From DRVV01 sp964487415 (GTDB taxonomy: Archaea > Thermoproteota > Bathyarchaeia > Bathyarchaeales > Bathycorpusculaceae): a DNA stretch of 7,430 bases. This document shows positions 5,357-7,430 of this stretch, one piece after another. Positions within the stretch are counted from its first letter, which is position 1; every line of letters begins with the position of its first letter. Made by a program: the position numbers and the translations under genes. The stretch lies in assembly GCA_964487415.1 (NCBI GenBank), contig CAZAPQ010000076.1:1-7430 (forward strand), in the 5' to 3' direction. Under the pieces are notes generated by a model. The model had not been told where the DNA came from, did not search any database, and worked only from the letters and a program-made list of their open reading frames with translations.

Positions 5357-5749
5357 TTAACCTTCTTTGGATTTCTCCTGTTCTGCCGCCCCTTTACTCT
5401 TAGGTTTCTCAACGATCTTCATGTTAATTTGAACAATATCTTCGGTTATCACGTTACCTCGAACCTTCTTGCGTTTCCTTTCACCCTTGCTTTGAGGGTT
5501 AAACCCGACGCCCTCGCTCAGTATAACATCTCTCCGTACTCCTCCATGGACATCTGGCCTCATAGGCACACCATCTTTGTCTGATCCACCTGTTATCTGT
5601 ATCTTATAACCTGGCATGCCGAGTATTATCCCGTCTATTATATCATCTATCTTTTTTCCTATCAATGGTGCTGCGTGCGTTCCCTCTAATTCAATTGTTT
5701 TTGCTTTTTTCTCCTCTGGATCCGAAAGTATTACTTTGAACTTTGCCAT
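5357..5749 (-). CDS. rps6e: Ribosomal protein eS6 (S6e)
   Basis: eS6 is a 30S subunit protein shared by archaea and eukaryotes. The product has 130 residues, the normal archaeal length; it lacks the long C-terminal helix that carries the phosphorylation sites in eukaryotes. Family blocks: MAKFKVILSDPEEKKAKTIE at the start, LIGKKIDDIIDG, then LGMPGYKIQITGGSDKDGVP and MRPDVHGGVRRDVILSEGVG. These are followed by the basic GERKRKKVRGN and ITEDIVQINMKIVE, and a Lys/Glu tail ends the protein. It starts at ATG 5747-5749 with an AAGGGGC motif about 6 nt upstream. It is the first gene of the minus-strand cluster, ahead of aIF2 gamma, an order found in many archaea. Confidence 0.97.
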   Translation of the reverse strand: MAKFKVILSDPEEKKAKTIELEGTHAAPLIGKKIDDIIDGIILGMPGYKIQITGGSDKDGVPMRPDVHGGVRRDVILSEGVGFNPQSKGERKRKKVRGNVITEDIVQINMKIVEKPKSKGAAEQEKSKEG

Positions 5750-5797
5750 GGTTGCCCCTTTGCTGTGAGTTGATTTTGATTGCTTAACATTTAATAT

Positions 5798-5808
5798 CTA
5801 ATTATTAA
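5798..5808 (-). promoter_or_regulatory. Candidate TATA box for the eS6 cluster
   Basis: The minus strand reads TTAATAATTAG, about 49-59 nt upstream of the eS6 ATG. Initiation about 25 nt downstream would give a leader of roughly 25-30 nt that includes the AAGGGGC ribosome site. A second A/T-rich box, GATATTAAATG, lies just downstream, so the exact element is uncertain. Confidence 0.35.
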
Positions 5809-5820
5809 GGGTTATGAAAA

Positions 5821-5832
5821 TTTTGTACAAAA
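5821..5832. repeat. 12-bp perfect palindrome TTTTGTACAAAA
   Basis: TTTTGTACAAAA reads the same on both strands, centred on the GTAC at 5825-5828. It is in the divergent region, 72-83 nt upstream of the eS6 start and just upstream of that gene's candidate TATA box. Twofold symmetry of this size fits a dimeric regulator's operator, but A/T-rich palindromes of 12 bp also arise by chance. Confidence 0.45.
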
Positions 5833-5836
5833 ATTC

Positions 5837-5858
5837 GAGGTTTAAAAGAGGTTTAAAA
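5837..5858. repeat. Tandem 11-bp direct repeat, two copies
   Basis: GAGGTTTAAAA occurs twice head to tail, at 5837-5847 and 5848-5858, with no mismatch. The 11-bp period is about one DNA helical turn, so both copies face the same side of the helix. Each copy looks like a purine-rich BRE followed by a TTTAAAA box on the plus strand. The pair may be tandem promoter elements or a two-site regulator target. It lies between eS6 and the oxidoreductase gene. Confidence 0.6.
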
Positions 5859-5971
5859 TTGCAAACATATAAGAGTTATGGCGTCAATGTTGCGGTAATA
5901 ATAGGAGAATTTTTCTTCTTACCGGCATAGCGGACAATTTCCTTTATCTGCAATTTAGAACCTTGTTTTCC

Positions 5972-6055
5972 ATGTCCCCCTCTAAGCTGAGCGATGAATT
6001 GGTTAAGGTCTTAAGGCAGTTAAAGAAACCTTTAGCTAGCAGTGTTTGTCTATAA
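5972..6055 (+). other. 27-codon small ORF, doubtful
   Basis: ATG 5972 to TAA 6053-6055 encodes a 27-residue peptide starting MSPSKLSDELVKVLRQLKKP. Residues about 6-18 would form an amphipathic helix. It resembles the first helix of a small winged-helix regulator, cut off early, but this is only an impression. No Shine-Dalgarno site precedes the ATG, and its stop codon lies inside the TATA box of the next gene. It may be a remnant, a short leader peptide or chance. Confidence 0.2.
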
Positions 6056-6058
6056 AAT
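6050..6058 (+). promoter_or_regulatory. TATA box of the aldehyde oxidoreductase gene
   Basis: CTATAAAAT is centred about 33 nt before ATG 6087. With archaeal initiation about 25-27 nt downstream of the TATA centre, transcription would begin near 6080. The leader would then be about 5-8 nt, effectively leaderless. This is the best TATA match in the window. Confidence 0.6.
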
Positions 6059-6086
6059 GTTACAATGCCCACCTGAGCGTGAATAA

Positions 6087-7430
6087 ATGGAAATTAAAGG
6101 GGGATATGCTGGTAGAATACTTAGGGTGAATCTTTCAGCGAATGAAATATCCCTTGAAGGGCTTGATGAAAAAATAGCCTACAATTTTATTGGAGGAAGA
6201 GGGTACGCCGCATGGGTTCTTTATAATGAATTGGGTCCCAAAACGGATCCGCTAAAGGAGGAAAATGAGATAATCTTTATGTCTGGTCCATTTACTGGAA
6301 CCGATGTTCCAGGCTCTGGGAGAATTTCTATAAGTTCAAAATCTCCACTTACTGGAACTATCTTCGATTCTTCCATGGGAGGCTCTTTCGGTGCGTACCT
6401 TAAAGCAGCAGGATATGACGGCTTAATTCTGAGCGGGTCTTCAGAGAAACCCGTTTACCTGTTCGTGGATGCGGATTATGTTGATATAAAAGATGCCGGT
6501 GACCTTTGGGGAAAAAGCACAGCGGACACTGAAGCGGAACTAAAACGGAGACATCCAGGTTCCTCGATAGCCGAGATAGGACCGGCTGGGGAAAACTGCG
6601 TTTATTTTGCGAATATAATGTCTGAGGGTAGGGCTGCGGGCAGGGGCGGTTTAGGCGCAGTACTTGGCTCAAAAAAGGTTAAGGCTCTGGTTGTCAGGGG
6701 CAGGGGTAAAGTTAAGATCGCATATGAAAGGACCTACATGCAACTAATAAAGAAGATAAATTTTCTTATAAGAAACCATCCTGTTACAGGCGATAAGGGA
6801 TCCCTCGCCCTGCATGGTACGGCTGTTCTTGTTCATCCTATAGCTATGGCCGGAATTATGCCTGTTAATAACTTTGAGAAAAGGATATTGGCGTATGATG
6901 AGGTGGACGGATTTTCTGGTGAGACAATAAAGGAGAAGTATTTCGTCCATAGGAGGGGCTGTTATAAATGTCCAACAGCCTGCGGAAGAATGATAAGGGT
7001 TGGGGGGCGCGTTTCTAAATGTCCCGAGTATGAGTCGATAGTTATGGTGGGCCCGAACTCCGGTTTCTTTGATTTTGAGAGGGAAATATTCCCACTGTGC
7101 AATCTGTGTGATGAGCTTGGCATGGACACAATTTCCGTTGGTAACGCCCTAGGGTTTGCAAGGAGTATAGGGCTAATTAAAAACATCGAGGACGCTGAGA
7201 AGCTTGTTTTGGACATAGCATATAACAGGTCGCCCCTTTCGAAAGGTGTGCGATACGCTTCAAAGATTTTTGGGAGGGAGGAAGAGGCCATGGTGGTTAA
7301 GGGACTTGAAATGCCAGCCTACAACCCGGCTGGAGTTCTTGGAACAGCATTGGCCTATGCGACATCAAATAGGGGAGCTTGCCATTTAAGGGCTTACATG
7401 ATTGCTCCGGAGATTCTGCATTCCCCGGAG
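6087..7430 (+). CDS. Aldehyde ferredoxin oxidoreductase family protein (tungsten pterin enzyme), 3' end cut off
   Basis: AOR family enzymes oxidise aldehydes to carboxylates, passing electrons to ferredoxin, using a tungsten bis-pyranopterin and a [4Fe-4S] cluster in the cytosol. The first 448 residues are present and the frame is open to the window edge; full enzymes have about 600. An in-frame TAA directly before ATG 6087 fixes the start. N-terminal domain: GGYAGRILRVNL (5-16), FIGGRGYAAW (34-43), GSGRISISSKSPLTG (76-90), SMGGSFGAYLKAAGYDG (96-112) and GRAAGRGGLGAVLGSK (181-196). Three cluster cysteines are Cys292, Cys295 and Cys299 (CYKCPTAC); the fourth would lie beyond the edge. PEYE (313-316) and the first pterin motif DELGMD (342-347) are present, then ATSNRGACHLRAYM (425-438). 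Substrate and subfamily cannot be told. No partner gene is visible. Confidence 0.95.
   Translation, partial: MEIKGGYAGRILRVNLSANEISLEGLDEKIAYNFIGGRGYAAWVLYNELGPKTDPLKEENEIIFMSGPFTGTDVPGSGRISISSKSPLTGTIFDSSMGGSFGAYLKAAGYDGLILSGSSEKPVYLFVDADYVDIKDAGDLWGKSTADTEAELKRRHPGSSIAEIGPAGENCVYFANIMSEGRAAGRGGLGAVLGSKKVKALVVRGRGKVKIAYERTYMQLIKKINFLIRNHPVTGDKGSLALHGTAVLVHPIAMAGIMPVNNFEKRILAYDEVDGFSGETIKEKYFVHRRGCYKCPTACGRMIRVGGRVSKCPEYESIVMVGPNSGFFDFEREIFPLCNLCDELGMDTISVGNALGFARSIGLIKNIEDAEKLVLDIAYNRSPLSKGVRYASKIFGREEEAMVVKGLEMPAYNPAGVLGTALAYATSNRGACHLRAYMIAPEILHSPE

Larger units (their letters stand above)
5750..6086. other. Divergent intergenic region (337 bp)
   Basis: No convincing gene is present between eS6 (leftward) and the oxidoreductase (rightward). 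The left third is A/T-rich and holds the candidate eS6 promoter, the GTAC palindrome and the tandem repeat. The right end holds a good TATA box for the oxidoreductase. The middle (about 5880-6050) contains a 27-codon plus-strand ORF (5972-6055) and an overlapping minus-strand open stretch without a normal start. I could not fold it into a tRNA, 5S rRNA or C/D-box RNA by eye. Confidence 0.7.

Noticed and set aside
5984..6000. CTGA followed by GCGATGA, resembling D' and C' boxes of a C/D-box guide RNA.
   Set aside because: No matching C box upstream or D box at the required distance downstream, and the C'-like box has a mismatch.
5876..6010. Minus-strand open stretch of 44 codons, containing GGHGKQGSKLQIKEIVRYAG, in the intergenic region.
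   Set aside because: It looks protein-like, but it is bounded upstream by a stop at 6011-6013, has no ATG or GTG, only an internal TTG at 5951-5953, and overlaps the plus-strand small ORF. Not supported as a gene.
6400..7291. Three minus-strand open frames antisense to the oxidoreductase (6400-6672, 6744-6950, 6962-7291).
   Set aside because: They lie opposite a gene with clear AOR motifs, are compositionally odd (Ser/Pro/Leu-rich) and show no family pattern. They are shadows.
1..7430. Mobile elements, CRISPR arrays, tRNA or rRNA genes and defence systems.
   Set aside because: No transposase, spaced repeats, tRNA-like fold, or defence-related motifs were seen; nearly all sequence is accounted for by housekeeping genes.

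Overview
The window is a piece of an archaeal chromosome. The evidence is ribosomal proteins found only in archaea and eukaryotes (eS6, eS24, eS31), a heterotrimeric aIF2 gamma subunit, RNA polymerase subunit Rpo7 paired with Spt4, an archaeal GTP-dependent dephospho-CoA kinase, TATA-type promoters and anti-SD-like GGAGG/GGTGG motifs. The lineage cannot be fixed by eye. The sequence style, and the gene order with a tungsten-type aldehyde oxidoreductase next door, are compatible with a mesophilic-to-thermophilic TACK archaeon, possibly a Bathyarchaeia-like one; this is inference only.

Positions 1-1270, plus strand: the tail of uL23, then uL2 and uS19. This is the middle of the archaeal S10 ribosomal cluster (L3-L4-L23-L2-S19-...). 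The cluster stops after uS19. Where L22 and S3 are usually found, there is a convergent gene whose stop codon lies 7 bp away.

Positions 5749-1278, minus strand: a dense information-processing cluster. In transcription order it holds eS6, aIF2 gamma, a PIN-domain protein, Rpo7, Spt4, GTP-dependent dephospho-CoA kinase, eS24, eS31 and a beta-rich hypothetical protein that may have a SecB-like fold. Most of this order is a known archaeal syntenic block. It ties together translation initiation, small-subunit proteins, the RNA polymerase stalk and elongation factor, and one CoA biosynthesis enzyme. Several genes use GTG or TTG starts and abut or overlap, so translational coupling is likely.

Positions 5750-6086: a 337-bp divergent intergenic region. 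It carries candidate promoters for both sides, a tandem 11-bp repeat, a 12-bp perfect palindrome and a 27-codon small ORF of doubtful status.

Positions 6087-7430, plus strand: the first 448 codons of an aldehyde ferredoxin oxidoreductase family protein, running off the right edge. Its TATA box lies so close to the start codon that the mRNA is probably leaderless or nearly so.

No CRISPR array, tRNA, rRNA, insertion sequence or defence system was seen. The window is mostly housekeeping. The least explained parts are the uS19 breakpoint, the SecB-like protein, the altered uL2 loop and the structured intergenic region.
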